From the NCBI GenBank assembly GCA_052180195.1, contig CP197469.1: a stretch of DNA of 64,000 bases. One strand, written 5' to 3'. How positions within the stretch are numbered: position 1 is the stretch's first letter; each line of letters starts with the position of its first letter. A program made the position numbers and the translations under genes. Shown one piece after another: positions 1 to 8,050 of the stretch. The notes under the pieces were generated by a model. That model saw only the letters and a list, made by a program, of their open reading frames with translations, did not search any database and was not told the origin of the DNA. This DNA comes from Gottfriedia sp002574545 (lineage in GTDB: Bacteria > Bacillota > Bacilli > Bacillales > Bacillaceae_G).

Positions 1-101
1 AACTCTCCATCACTAAAACCTTGAGAAAAAGAAGTTGCGTTAGCAGTGGGTAAAAGGAACAAAAATACCCCCAAAAGCACAGATACAATCTTATTTATCA
101 T
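1..101 (-). CDS. Secreted protein, N-terminal fragment cut by the window edge
   Basis: The minus strand opens at an ATG (99-101) seven bases after an AGGAG ribosome binding site. The 33 visible codons give a typical signal peptide: short basic N-terminus (MINK), hydrophobic core VSVLLGVFLFLLP, and a likely cleavage site after the Ala-Asn-Ala at residues 20-22. The mature protein starts TSFSQGFSDG and continues off the window, so its function cannot be judged. A YesK-like pseudogene lies upstream on the same strand. Confidence 0.7.
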   Translation of the reverse strand, partial: MINKIVSVLLGVFLFLLPTANATSFSQGFSDGE

Positions 102-245
102 TGTCTCTCTCCTTATATATGGAATTAATTACTAAATTTGCCATATAGAGAGTAAATCCCTTTGTTTTCTTAGTAAAATAAAACGTCAATTTTCAGCAAA
201 AAAAGAAAAAATAGAGAGAAAAATGTTATCCCAGGTACTTTTTAG

Positions 246-506
246 TTAATGCTCTTTTCTAAGAGAAACGATCGAAACTACTATTATTGCAATTATTGAG
301 GATAAAAATAGAGAAAAGCCAATTGTACTTAATCCAAGCCCATGCCATCTTCCTACGACTACCCCAAAAATTATTACAGCAATACCTAATATGGAAATAA
401 CTAGTGGAAAAACATACTATAATGGTGACTTTTTTCTATTCAAAAATAAAGAAATAGAAATTAGAACACTAGTTGAAAGGATTGTAACTAACAATAGAGG
501 ATTCAT
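246..506 (-). pseudogene. YesK-like small membrane protein, broken by an in-frame TAG
   Basis: Read on the minus strand from the ATG at 504-506 (GGGAG ribosome binding site seven bases upstream), this is an 86-codon frame ending in TAA at 246-248. It is interrupted by TAG at codon 30 (417-419). Both halves are hydrophobic and in the same frame: residues 1-29 form one membrane segment, and the rest holds two more (LVISILGIAVIIFGVVVG and STIGFSLFLSSIIAIIVV) around a conserved-looking GRWHGLG loop. That layout resembles the YesK family. A single base change would restore the frame, so this looks like a recent nonsense mutation or a sequencing error. Family assignment is from memory of YesK-like proteins. 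Confidence 0.6.
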
Positions 507-524
507 CTATTTACTCCCTTCAAT

Positions 525-770
525 ATGTATATAAAAAAAATTATATTACAAAGAGAAAAGCCATTTATTGAGCGTCTTTCATTTCCTCTAACTTTAGTAT
601 ATAGAATAATGATTACAGCGGAAGCGTTAAAAATGAACAATTTTAGTGAAAATGAACTTAAATATTGTCTTGATTTAAGAAGAAAGTTATTTGAAGTTAG
701 TAAATCACTGGTAAACTGCGATTTAGAGGAAAGAAAGTTATATGAGAAACTTTATATTTTACTAAATTGA
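525..770 (+). CDS. Small hypothetical protein
   Basis: An 81-codon frame from ATG 525 to TGA 770 with a charged, helix-rich sequence and a cluster of Lys/Arg/Glu/Leu in the second half (LRRKLFEVSK, EERKLYEKLY). I recognise no family. There is no clear ribosome binding site before the ATG at 525 or before the internal ATG codons at residues 29 and 37. It sits between the YesK-like pseudogene and topB. It could be a real short gene or a chance open frame in AT-rich DNA. Confidence 0.3.
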   Translation: MYIKKIILQREKPFIERLSFPLTLVYRIMITAEALKMNNFSENELKYCLDLRRKLFEVSKSLVNCDLEERKLYEKLYILLN

Positions 771-888
771 AAGCACTAGTGTGTTACCATACCTGGATAA
801 AAGTAATACAATTAGATTTTGAATTTAGATTAGTAGAAGTGTTAAAGTTAGTTAATAAGAATATTGAATTTAAACTAAGGAGTAGTCT

Positions 889-3069
889 ATGAGTAAAACA
901 GTAGTATTAGCAGAAAAGCCTTCTGTTGCTAGAGATATAGCTAAAGTGCTAGGGTGCAGTCAAAAAGGTAACGGATTTTTAGAAGGTAAAAAGTATATTG
1001 TGACCTGGGCATTAGGGCATCTTGTGACTTTAGCTGATCCAGAGGGATATGATCATAAATATAAGTCATGGAATTTAGAAGATTTACCAATGATTCCAGA
1101 TAAATTAAAGCTTGTTGTTATTAAAAAGACAGGCAAGCAGTTTCAAGCCGTGAAATCTCAATTATTAAGAAAAGATGTTTCCGATATTGTTATTGCAACG
1201 GATGCAGGGCGTGAAGGTGAGCTTGTTGCAAGATGGATTCTTCAAATGGCAAAGGTTAATAAACCGATTAAAAGGCTATGGATTTCTTCTGCAACAGATC
1301 AGGCAGTAAAAAAAGGCTTTGAAAATTTACGTAGTGGTAAGGAATATGAAAATTTATATCTTTCTGCTGTAGCAAGAGCTGAAGCAGATTGGATCGTAGG
1401 GATTAATGCAACAAGAGCACTTACTTGTAAGCATAATGCTCAACTATCTTGTGGTAGGGTTCAAACTCCGACACTTTCGATGATTTTAGAGCGTGAAAAA
1501 GAAATAAAAGAATTTAAGCAACAAACTTATTACGGGTTACAAGTATTAGCAAATAATGTAATCTTTACGTGGCAAAATCGTAAGTCAAATGACCAGAAAA
1601 TTAAAACATCCGATGAATTACAAAAGATTATTGGAGCGATAAAGGGAAAACAGCTAAAGATAAAGGAAGTATCAACTGCTGAAAAAAAATCCTTTGCTCC
1701 GCAGCTTTATGATTTAACTGAGCTTCAAAGAGAGGCGAATAAAAGATTTAACTTTTCACCTAAAGAAACCTTATCGATTATGCAAAAGCTATATGAGCAT
1801 CATAAAGTCGTTACGTATCCACGAACTGATTCTAGATACCTATCATCGGACTTAGTAGATACATTAAAAGAACGATTATCAGCATGTAACATAAAACCGT
1901 ATGGAAAAATCATTATGAAGTTAACGAATCAACCGATTAAAGTAAATAAGTCATTCGTTGATGACAAAAAGGTTTCTGATCATCATGCGATTATACCGAC
2001 AGAGCAGGCACCTATCATCAGTGAGCTTTCTTCAAAAGAATTTAAAATATATGATTTAATCGTAAGAAGATTTTTAGCAGTCTTACTACCTCCTTACGTA
2101 TATGAACAAGAAAAAGTTATCGCAGAAATTGAGAATGAGTTATTTGTTGCGAAAGGTAAAAGGGTTATATCATTGGGGTGGAAAGAAGTCTTTAAAGATG
2201 AAGATGATCTTGAGAGTACAGAAGATCAACGTTTACCAATGATTAAAGAGAATGAGCGTATTGAAGTAGTTAAAGTTATTGAAACTAAAGGGTATACGAA
2301 ACCACCAGCGTACTTTAATGAAGCCACACTTTTAAGTGCAATGGAAAACCCAGTTCATTTTATGTCTGGTAATAGTAATGATCTAAAGAAGACGATAGGC
2401 GAAACAGGTGGATTGGGAACAGTTGCAACAAGAGCGGATATTATTGAAAAACTTTTTAGTAGCTTTTTAATTGAAAAAAAGGGAAAAGATATTTTCATCA
2501 CAAATAAAGGAAAGCAATTGTTAAATCTTGTTCCAGAAGCTTTGAAGTCGCCAGCCCTAACGGCCGAGTGGGAGCAGAAGCTTCAGGCAATCTCCAAAGG
2601 TAAATTAGCTAAATCTAAATTTATGAGTGAAATGATTAAATTTTCTTCAGATGCTGTGAAAGAAATAAAACAAACTGAGCAAAAATTTAAGCACGATAAT
2701 ATGACTAGCACTAAATGTCCCGACTGCGGAAAGCTTATGTTAGAAGTGAACGGTAAACGCGGAAAAATGTTAGTTTGCCAGGATAGGGAATGTGGTCATC
2801 GTAAAACAATTTCACAGTCTACGAACGCGAGATGCCCTAATTGTTTCAAACGTTTAGAGCTAAGAGGTGAAGGGGAAGGTCAAATTTTTGTATGTGCATG
2901 TGGACATAGAGAAAAACTTTCTACTTTTAAAGATCGACGTTCAAAAGAAAAAAATAGTAAAGTTTCAAAACGAGATGTTCAAAAATATTTAAAGCAACAG
3001 AACAAACAAGATGATGAACCATTTAATAATCCATTTGCAGAAGCTTTAGCAAAGCTGAAAAAACAATAA
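889..3069 (+). CDS. topB: DNA topoisomerase III
   Basis: Type IA topoisomerase, 726 aa, about the length of B. subtilis TopB. It passes one DNA strand through a break in another, relaxing negative supercoils and resolving recombination and replication intermediates. The N-terminal TOPRIM domain carries the catalytic Glu in VLAEKPSVARD (residue 9) and the acidic motif DAGREGE (105-111). The nucleophilic tyrosine is Tyr310 in VTYPRTDSRY. From about residue 608 there are two zinc-ribbon-like modules (CPDCGK...CQDRECGH and CPNCFK...CACGH) for DNA contact, followed by a basic tail. An AAGGAG site seven bases upstream supports the ATG at 889. It appears monocistronic and ends in a strong terminator. 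Confidence 0.97.
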   Translation: MSKTVVLAEKPSVARDIAKVLGCSQKGNGFLEGKKYIVTWALGHLVTLADPEGYDHKYKSWNLEDLPMIPDKLKLVVIKKTGKQFQAVKSQLLRKDVSDIVIATDAGREGELVARWILQMAKVNKPIKRLWISSATDQAVKKGFENLRSGKEYENLYLSAVARAEADWIVGINATRALTCKHNAQLSCGRVQTPTLSMILEREKEIKEFKQQTYYGLQVLANNVIFTWQNRKSNDQKIKTSDELQKIIGAIKGKQLKIKEVSTAEKKSFAPQLYDLTELQREANKRFNFSPKETLSIMQKLYEHHKVVTYPRTDSRYLSSDLVDTLKERLSACNIKPYGKIIMKLTNQPIKVNKSFVDDKKVSDHHAIIPTEQAPIISELSSKEFKIYDLIVRRFLAVLLPPYVYEQEKVIAEIENELFVAKGKRVISLGWKEVFKDEDDLESTEDQRLPMIKENERIEVVKVIETKGYTKPPAYFNEATLLSAMENPVHFMSGNSNDLKKTIGETGGLGTVATRADIIEKLFSSFLIEKKGKDIFITNKGKQLLNLVPEALKSPALTAEWEQKLQAISKGKLAKSKFMSEMIKFSSDAVKEIKQTEQKFKHDNMTSTKCPDCGKLMLEVNGKRGKMLVCQDRECGHRKTISQSTNARCPNCFKRLELRGEGEGQIFVCACGHREKLSTFKDRRSKEKNSKVSKRDVQKYLKQQNKQDDEPFNNPFAEALAKLKKQ

Positions 3070-3090
3070 TGTAAAGGTCCCTGCAATTAG

Positions 3091-3128
3091 AACCAGTCAT
3101 ATGAAATTACTCTATGACTGGTTTTTTT
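3091..3128 (+). terminator. Rho-independent terminator of topB, overlapping the convergent gene
   Basis: AACCAGTCATA (3091-3101) pairs with TATGACTGGTT (3113-3123), followed by a T run on the plus strand. The right arm and T run lie inside the last codons of the minus-strand gene that ends at 3107. Confidence 0.85.
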
Positions 3129-3604
3129 CGTTCAACAGCATATTCATCCACGACTTCACTATAATGATCGTCAAAATAATTATCTAGTTCCTTTTTTATT
3201 TTTTTTGATAAGACTGGACTTTTACCTGAAGTTGAGACTGATACAATCAGATCTCCTCTACGAACCACAGCAGGTGTATGGAAATCACTATTATTTTGAT
3301 CACTTACATCATTAAACCATTGGAAGTCTGATGTACTGTCTTTAACGAATTTATTTATATTTTTATCGTCAGTAGCTGCTATCACAATATGAGCTCCAGT
3401 TAGATCAGTTTTTTCAAAATACTTATTAATCCATTTGATTGTAGGAAACTGTTTGAATTCATCACAAAGTTGAGGGCTAATAATTGTAATTGTAGCACCA
3501 CTTTTTATAAATGCTTTTGCTTTTCGAAAAGCGATTTTTCCTCCACCGACGATTGTGATCTTTTTGTTTTGAAGTGAGAAAACTAATGGAACCATTTCAG
3601 TCAA
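3107..3604 (-). CDS. Precorrin-2 dehydrogenase-like protein (siroheme pathway)
   Basis: NAD-dependent dehydrogenase of 165 aa, the length of the single-domain SirC/YlnF proteins that oxidise precorrin-2 to sirohydrochlorin. A Rossmann nucleotide loop TIVGGGKIAFRKA lies at residues 17-29. The conserved AATDDKN (76-82) and RRGDLIVSVSTSGKSP (115-130) blocks of the family follow. The start is TTG (3602-3604), nine bases after AGGAG; the ATG three codons later lies too far from that site. No other siroheme gene is adjacent, so the partner methyltransferase and chelatase must be elsewhere. Its stop codon lies within the topB terminator hairpin. Confidence 0.85.
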   Translation of the reverse strand: MTEMVPLVFSLQNKKITIVGGGKIAFRKAKAFIKSGATITIISPQLCDEFKQFPTIKWINKYFEKTDLTGAHIVIAATDDKNINKFVKDSTSDFQWFNDVSDQNNSDFHTPAVVRRGDLIVSVSTSGKSPVLSKKIKKELDNYFDDHYSEVVDEYAVERKKPVIE

Positions 3605-3875
3605 CTTAAATCGCTCCTATCTTTTAATGATGAACATCTTGTTATACATCATTATTTTAACATATGTATTTCCAACTTTTAGAACTACTACTAAATGATT
3701 CATGAGCGGTTTTTATGTCTTTTATTGTAAAAATAAGACAGTTTGGTTAATAATTCAATAAAAGTTCAACTTTTCTTTAGCATAAAAGTGATTTTTCTGT
3801 TAGGATAATTAGTATTATTTTTTCTGAAAAGATAATGATAAGACTGGAATCTAAATTAAAGAAAAGGTGAGTATT

Positions 3876-4412
3876 ATGTTTAACAAATTAAAAAAAATGT
3901 TCGGTTTAGAGGAAGAACAACAACAAGGTTCTGCAGCTGTAACTAAAGCAGCAAAGAATGTTGTTATTAAAGCGCCATTAACTGGAGAAATACATCCACT
4001 ATCTGAAGTACCAGATCCTGTATTTGCAGAAAAAATGATGGGTGATGGATTTGCAATTACACCATCAGAAGGTGTTGTTGTATCTCCTTTTGATGGAGAA
4101 ATCGTACAAGTTTTCCATACAAAACACGCTATTGGAATTCGTTCAAATGAGGGTGTTGAAATCTTAATTCACGTTGGACTAGAAACAGTTAAACTAAATG
4201 GTGAAGGTTTCGATGCTCATATAACAGAAGGACAAAAAGTTAATGCAGGAGATCATTTATTAACATTCAATATCGACTATATTAAAGAAAATGCAAAAAG
4301 CACAATTACTCCAGTTATTTTTACAAATGGAGATGCGCTTGAAAATATTAAAGTTACAGCAACTGGCTCAATTCAAAAAGGTTCAGATGCAGCTGTTGCT
4401 ACATTAAAATAA
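3876..4412 (+). CDS. PTS glucose-type enzyme IIA, stand-alone
   Basis: A soluble phosphocarrier of the sugar phosphotransferase system, 178 aa, a single EIIA-glucose domain like E. coli Crr or Bacillus YpqE. The phosphorylatable histidine is His99 in ILIHVGLETVKL; its partner His84 is in TKHAIGI. A short N-terminal leader (FNKLKKMFG) resembles the amphipathic helix of Crr-type proteins. The ATG at 3876 is chosen because AAAGGTG ends six bases before it; the GTG at 3867 lies inside that site. No IIB, IIC or HPr gene is near, so it probably serves membrane components encoded elsewhere, or inducer exclusion-like control. Confidence 0.93.
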   Translation: MFNKLKKMFGLEEEQQQGSAAVTKAAKNVVIKAPLTGEIHPLSEVPDPVFAEKMMGDGFAITPSEGVVVSPFDGEIVQVFHTKHAIGIRSNEGVEILIHVGLETVKLNGEGFDAHITEGQKVNAGDHLLTFNIDYIKENAKSTITPVIFTNGDALENIKVTATGSIQKGSDAAVATLK

Positions 4413-4440
4413 AAAAAATAGCCCTTGGGCTATTTTTTTT
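4412..4440. terminator. Bidirectional terminator between the PTS IIA and acyltransferase genes
   Basis: A perfect short palindrome (AATAGCCC / GGGCTATT around 4418-4433) with A-rich and T-rich flanks works in both directions. It reaches the stop codon of the minus-strand acyltransferase. Confidence 0.85.
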
Positions 4441-5488
4441 ATGCAGTTCTTGCGTTTAAATGTTGTTTTCGTTTTACATTTAAACCAATGAACAATGGTT
4501 TTATAGTAGGTTGTGTTTCAATAATAAATTTCTTCGCAATCATAGGCACAGCTAAACCAATCATTGTGTACAATAACGGCCCATAATCGAAAAACTGTGA
4601 AAAGACAGCATTTGCAAAAATATGAATATACATTATTGTTAATGATTCTTTCCCAAATATAGTGTAAGGCTGGATAAATTGTAATCTTGCTAGCTTTTGA
4701 CATAAATAAAGCACGGCAATCGTCATCGTTATTGGAATTAAAGCATCCAAAAATAAATGGTTATATCTTAAATATTTAAGACTTAAATGGTAGTCTAATT
4801 TATTCAATTCATATAAGGTCATATAAACAATACTAAGCGTAATACATGATATTCCAAGGAAATTATGAATTGACGCGATCAATTTTTTCGTAAAGAATCC
4901 TAACCCTAAAAAGAAAATTGCTAGTAAAGCAACATCCACATTCCAAGGAATGGAAATTTGATTAAAGGTATTTTTACCGATTTGTGGAATTAATTTAATT
5001 GTTTCAAAATGTGCACCTAAATAGCAAGTAATGACGATTAATAAGCGGGTACTAGTCTTTTTAAAGTATAAACAGATTAACGCAAATAATATTTGTGTAA
5101 TAAATAAACATGTCACATACCAAAATACACCATGGACCCCTGTAATAAACCTTCCACCAATTAACAATGAGAGGACTTCTTTTGATAAATTTGACTGGTT
5201 AATCGTTCCGTCTATTACCTCAATTGTTATGTTATATAAACTAAATAAAATCAGATACGTACAGTAGGGTACAAGCAATCTATATGTTAGTTTTTTTATA
5301 TAAAATTTGAGTTCATTAATTGAATTCACGGGTTTAAATAAATAGCCACTAATAATAAAAAATAGAGGCATGTGAAACCAGTAAATAAATGTAATAGAAT
5401 TCGGACCTTCTGTAGAATGACCATAAACAACCAAAAAGATGCCGATCATTTTGGCAACATCCAACCATTTTTCACGTTCTATTTTCAT
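4439..5488 (-). CDS. Acyltransferase 3 family integral membrane protein
   Basis: A 349-aa membrane protein with about ten predicted transmembrane helices. The N-terminus has the family hallmarks: a Trp-Leu-Asp motif in EKWLDVAKMIGIFLVVYGHS with the conserved His at its end, then the FHMPLFFIISGYLF motif. These enzymes move acyl groups (often acetyl) onto sugars of cell-surface polymers or lipids; the substrate here is unknown. An AAGGTGAT site just before the ATG (5486-5488) supports the start. It is monocistronic, facing away from the ABC operon, and has no extracytoplasmic SGNH domain of the OatA type. Confidence 0.87.
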   Translation of the reverse strand: MKIEREKWLDVAKMIGIFLVVYGHSTEGPNSITFIYWFHMPLFFIISGYLFKPVNSINELKFYIKKLTYRLLVPYCTYLILFSLYNITIEVIDGTINQSNLSKEVLSLLIGGRFITGVHGVFWYVTCLFITQILFALICLYFKKTSTRLLIVITCYLGAHFETIKLIPQIGKNTFNQISIPWNVDVALLAIFFLGLGFFTKKLIASIHNFLGISCITLSIVYMTLYELNKLDYHLSLKYLRYNHLFLDALIPITMTIAVLYLCQKLARLQFIQPYTIFGKESLTIMYIHIFANAVFSQFFDYGPLLYTMIGLAVPMIAKKFIIETQPTIKPLFIGLNVKRKQHLNARTA

Positions 5489-5845
5489 TTTATCACCTTG
5501 TTTTTATGGCTCAATTAAAGTAAACAACTTCAAATCAGAGCCAATTTTTTTAAATAATGTCCAACATATTGTAACTTATGAGTATTACAAAGTGACAACA
5601 TGGGCGTTACAATCAAGTTATAAAATGTGAATGATTATTTCATAAAAAATGCAAATAGTTTTGGCTATTTTGCATATCATGGGATGACACAAATTGGTAA
5701 AAAATGTAAATTTAATTAAAGATTATTAATAATCAGCCTTTTCGACAAATATATTGTGTTTTGCATTATATACTTAGCAGGCTGAATTATAAAAGATGTA
5801 CGCTTTTTAACTAATCATTCAAGTAGTCGAGGTGAAGGAAAAACA
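5489..5845. other. Divergent intergenic region before the ABC exporter operon
   Basis: About 357 bases with no convincing gene. It holds the leader of the acyltransferase gene on one side and of the ABC operon on the other. Visible structure: a perfect 14-base palindrome GATTATTAATAATC (5721-5734), an imperfect inverted repeat ATGCAAATAG / CTATTTTGCAT around 5648-5675, and a TCAGCC / GGCTGA pair flanking 5733-5785. Any of these could be an operator, but none matches a regulator I can name. Confidence 0.4.
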
Positions 5846-6766
5846 ATGAGTTCAATTATTAATGTTGAAAATCTTAAAAAGAGATATGGAGATTTTTACG
5901 CTGTAAATGGCATTAGTTTTGAAGTTGAAAAAGGTGAAGTATTTGGATTACTCGGTCCAAATGGAGCTGGTAAATCAACGACGATGGAAATGCTTGTAGG
6001 ATTAAGAAAACCAGATGAAGGTACTGCTACTATTGCAGGGCATGTAATTGGTAAAGACTCAAATAAAATCAAACAAGAAATCGGCATCCAACTCCAATCA
6101 ACATCATTATTTGAGCTGTTAAAAGTAAAGGAAATCATTGAGATGTATGCAAGCTTCTATCCAAGTCATATCCCAATACAACCATTAATCGATGAAATGC
6201 TTTTATCGGAAAAACAAAATAGTCTAGTAAAAAGTTTATCAGGAGGACAAAAGCAGCGATTAGCGATTGCATTGGCACTAATTCATGATCCTCAAATCAT
6301 ATTTTTAGATGAGCCAACTACAGGACTTGATCCACAAGCTCGTAGAACGTTGTGGGATATCATTTTAAAGCTAAAAGAACGAGGTAAAACAGTCGTATTA
6401 TCCACTCACTACATGGATGAAGCTCATGTACTTGCTGATCGGATTGGTATTATGGATAAAGGTAAGTTAATTGCACTAGATACACCGAACAATTTAGTGA
6501 GTTCAATTTCTGCAGAGAGTGCGATTGAATTTAAAACAAAACTACCCGAGCAAGAAGAAAAGTTCGCACAATTAGACAGTGTAATGAATGTCGTGATTAA
6601 TCATGATTTCGTAACATTGTATACTCATAACTTACAAGCTTCATTAATAGCCCTACTTGAGTATACAAAAGAACAGAATATGGAAATTTCAGATTTATCG
6701 ACACGAACCGCGACTCTAGAGGACGTATTTTTACATATGACTGGAAGGGGGTTACGTGAGGAATGA
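5846..6766 (+). CDS. ABC transporter ATP-binding protein (drug/antibiotic export type)
   Basis: A 306-aa ATPase of the DrrA/CcmA-like group. It has the Walker A GPNGAGKST (about residues 37-45), the signature LSGGQKQRLA, Walker B IIFLDEPTTGLD and the H-loop STHYMDEA. After the nucleotide-binding domain comes a C-terminal extension of about 80 aa (from around residue 220) typical of exporters of this class. A GAGGTGAAGGA site precedes the ATG. The stop codon overlaps the start of the permease gene by four bases (ATGA), so the two are translationally coupled. The exported substrate is unknown. Confidence 0.93.
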   Translation: MSSIINVENLKKRYGDFYAVNGISFEVEKGEVFGLLGPNGAGKSTTMEMLVGLRKPDEGTATIAGHVIGKDSNKIKQEIGIQLQSTSLFELLKVKEIIEMYASFYPSHIPIQPLIDEMLLSEKQNSLVKSLSGGQKQRLAIALALIHDPQIIFLDEPTTGLDPQARRTLWDIILKLKERGKTVVLSTHYMDEAHVLADRIGIMDKGKLIALDTPNNLVSSISAESAIEFKTKLPEQEEKFAQLDSVMNVVINHDFVTLYTHNLQASLIALLEYTKEQNMEISDLSTRTATLEDVFLHMTGRGLREE

Positions 6767-7860
6767 AGGCTTATTATCAATTAACTTTAGCGCAACTCCG
6801 AATTTATGTACGTAATCGCCAGGCTTTAATTTGGACATTATTATTTCCATTTTTCTTTATGATTATTTTTGGATTAATGTTCAACGATGGGAATACAACT
6901 AGTTACTCAGTAAACCTAATTGATTATGATAACACTCAAGTAAGTAAACAAATTACAACTGTTTTAGAAAAACAAAAGTCACTTAAAATACATAAAAAGA
7001 CAAATGAATTAAAGTCTAGGAAATTATTGTCTGATGGCAAAACAGATTTTGTAATCATCATAAAAAAAGGGTTTCAAAATCAAGTGACATCTAAACAACA
7101 ATCAGCTCCAGCGCAAATAAAGGTACTATATAATGAAAGTAATACGGGCCAGCTTCAAGGTGGAATAGCAACGATTACAGCATATGTTGATGCCGCTAGT
7201 AAACAAATGGCAGGGTATACACCTAAAGTCGTCACTGACTTTAAAGGAGTAGCTGGTATTACTCTTTCATATTTAGATTTTTTGGTACCTGGGATTATTG
7301 CAATGCAAATCATGAGTAATAATATGAATGGTGTTGCTGGCCAAATTGCGTCTTGGAGGGAACGAGGAGTTTTAAGACGAATGCAAGGCACCACATTAAA
7401 AGCTTCGACATTTATTGCCGCGCAAATTACAGCAAGGCTTATATTGAATAGCTTACAAGCAATCTTAACAATTCTAATTGGTTATTTTGGATTCGACGTA
7501 AGTATTCGAGGATCATTCCTATTAGTGGTGTTGTTTGTAGTATTAGGTACATTAACATTTATGAGCATTGGATTTATTATAGCAAGTTTAGCAAAAAGTC
7601 CAGAAAGTGCTGGACCAATTGCAGGCTTTATTTCGTTCCCACTTATGTTTTTAGGTGGAGTATTTTTCCCTGTAAATAATATGCCTGACTATTTACAACC
7701 GATTATAAAGACTATCCCAATTACACACTTATCAACTGCAATGCGTGACATCATGAATGTCGGAGCATCATTTGGGGATTTGCTTCCAGATTTCGGTTGG
7801 TTATGTGTCTGGATGGTCGTAAGCTTCTTAATCGCTGCACGTACTTTTAGATGGGAATAA
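6763..7860 (+). CDS. ABC-2 type transporter permease
   Basis: A 365-aa permease partner of the preceding ATPase, overlapping it by four bases. One N-terminal transmembrane helix (WTLLFPFFFMIIFGLMF), then an extracytoplasmic domain of about 130 aa, then five hydrophobic segments from about residue 165, with the ABC-2 signature region near LGGVFFPVNNMPDYLQP and ITHLSTAMRDIM. This is the YhfI/YfiM-like architecture of antibiotic or lipid exporters. With the ATPase it should form a homodimeric-permease exporter. The transcript ends in the hairpin at 7911. Confidence 0.92.
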   Translation: MKAYYQLTLAQLRIYVRNRQALIWTLLFPFFFMIIFGLMFNDGNTTSYSVNLIDYDNTQVSKQITTVLEKQKSLKIHKKTNELKSRKLLSDGKTDFVIIIKKGFQNQVTSKQQSAPAQIKVLYNESNTGQLQGGIATITAYVDAASKQMAGYTPKVVTDFKGVAGITLSYLDFLVPGIIAMQIMSNNMNGVAGQIASWRERGVLRRMQGTTLKASTFIAAQITARLILNSLQAILTILIGYFGFDVSIRGSFLLVVLFVVLGTLTFMSIGFIIASLAKSPESAGPIAGFISFPLMFLGGVFFPVNNMPDYLQPIIKTIPITHLSTAMRDIMNVGASFGDLLPDFGWLCVWMVVSFLIAARTFRWE

Positions 7861-7910
7861 GGGCATAAACTAGATTATGTAAGTAGATAAAACATAAAGT
7901 ATTTAGTCAG

Positions 7911-7946
7911 AAAAGACTTTCGCTAATTTTGGCGGGAGTCTTTTTT
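7911..7946 (+). terminator. Rho-independent terminator of the ABC operon
   Basis: AAAAGACTTTCGC pairs with GGCGGGAGTCTTTT, followed by a T run. Confidence 0.85.
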
Positions 7947-8050
7947 CATTTTACTTTTTCTTTACCTCAAATCATCTACTCTTGCCGTTAAGAATAGTTA
8001 TGCATTATTTATTGCATACTATTTAAAAATTAAGATTAGGTGAGTTATAG

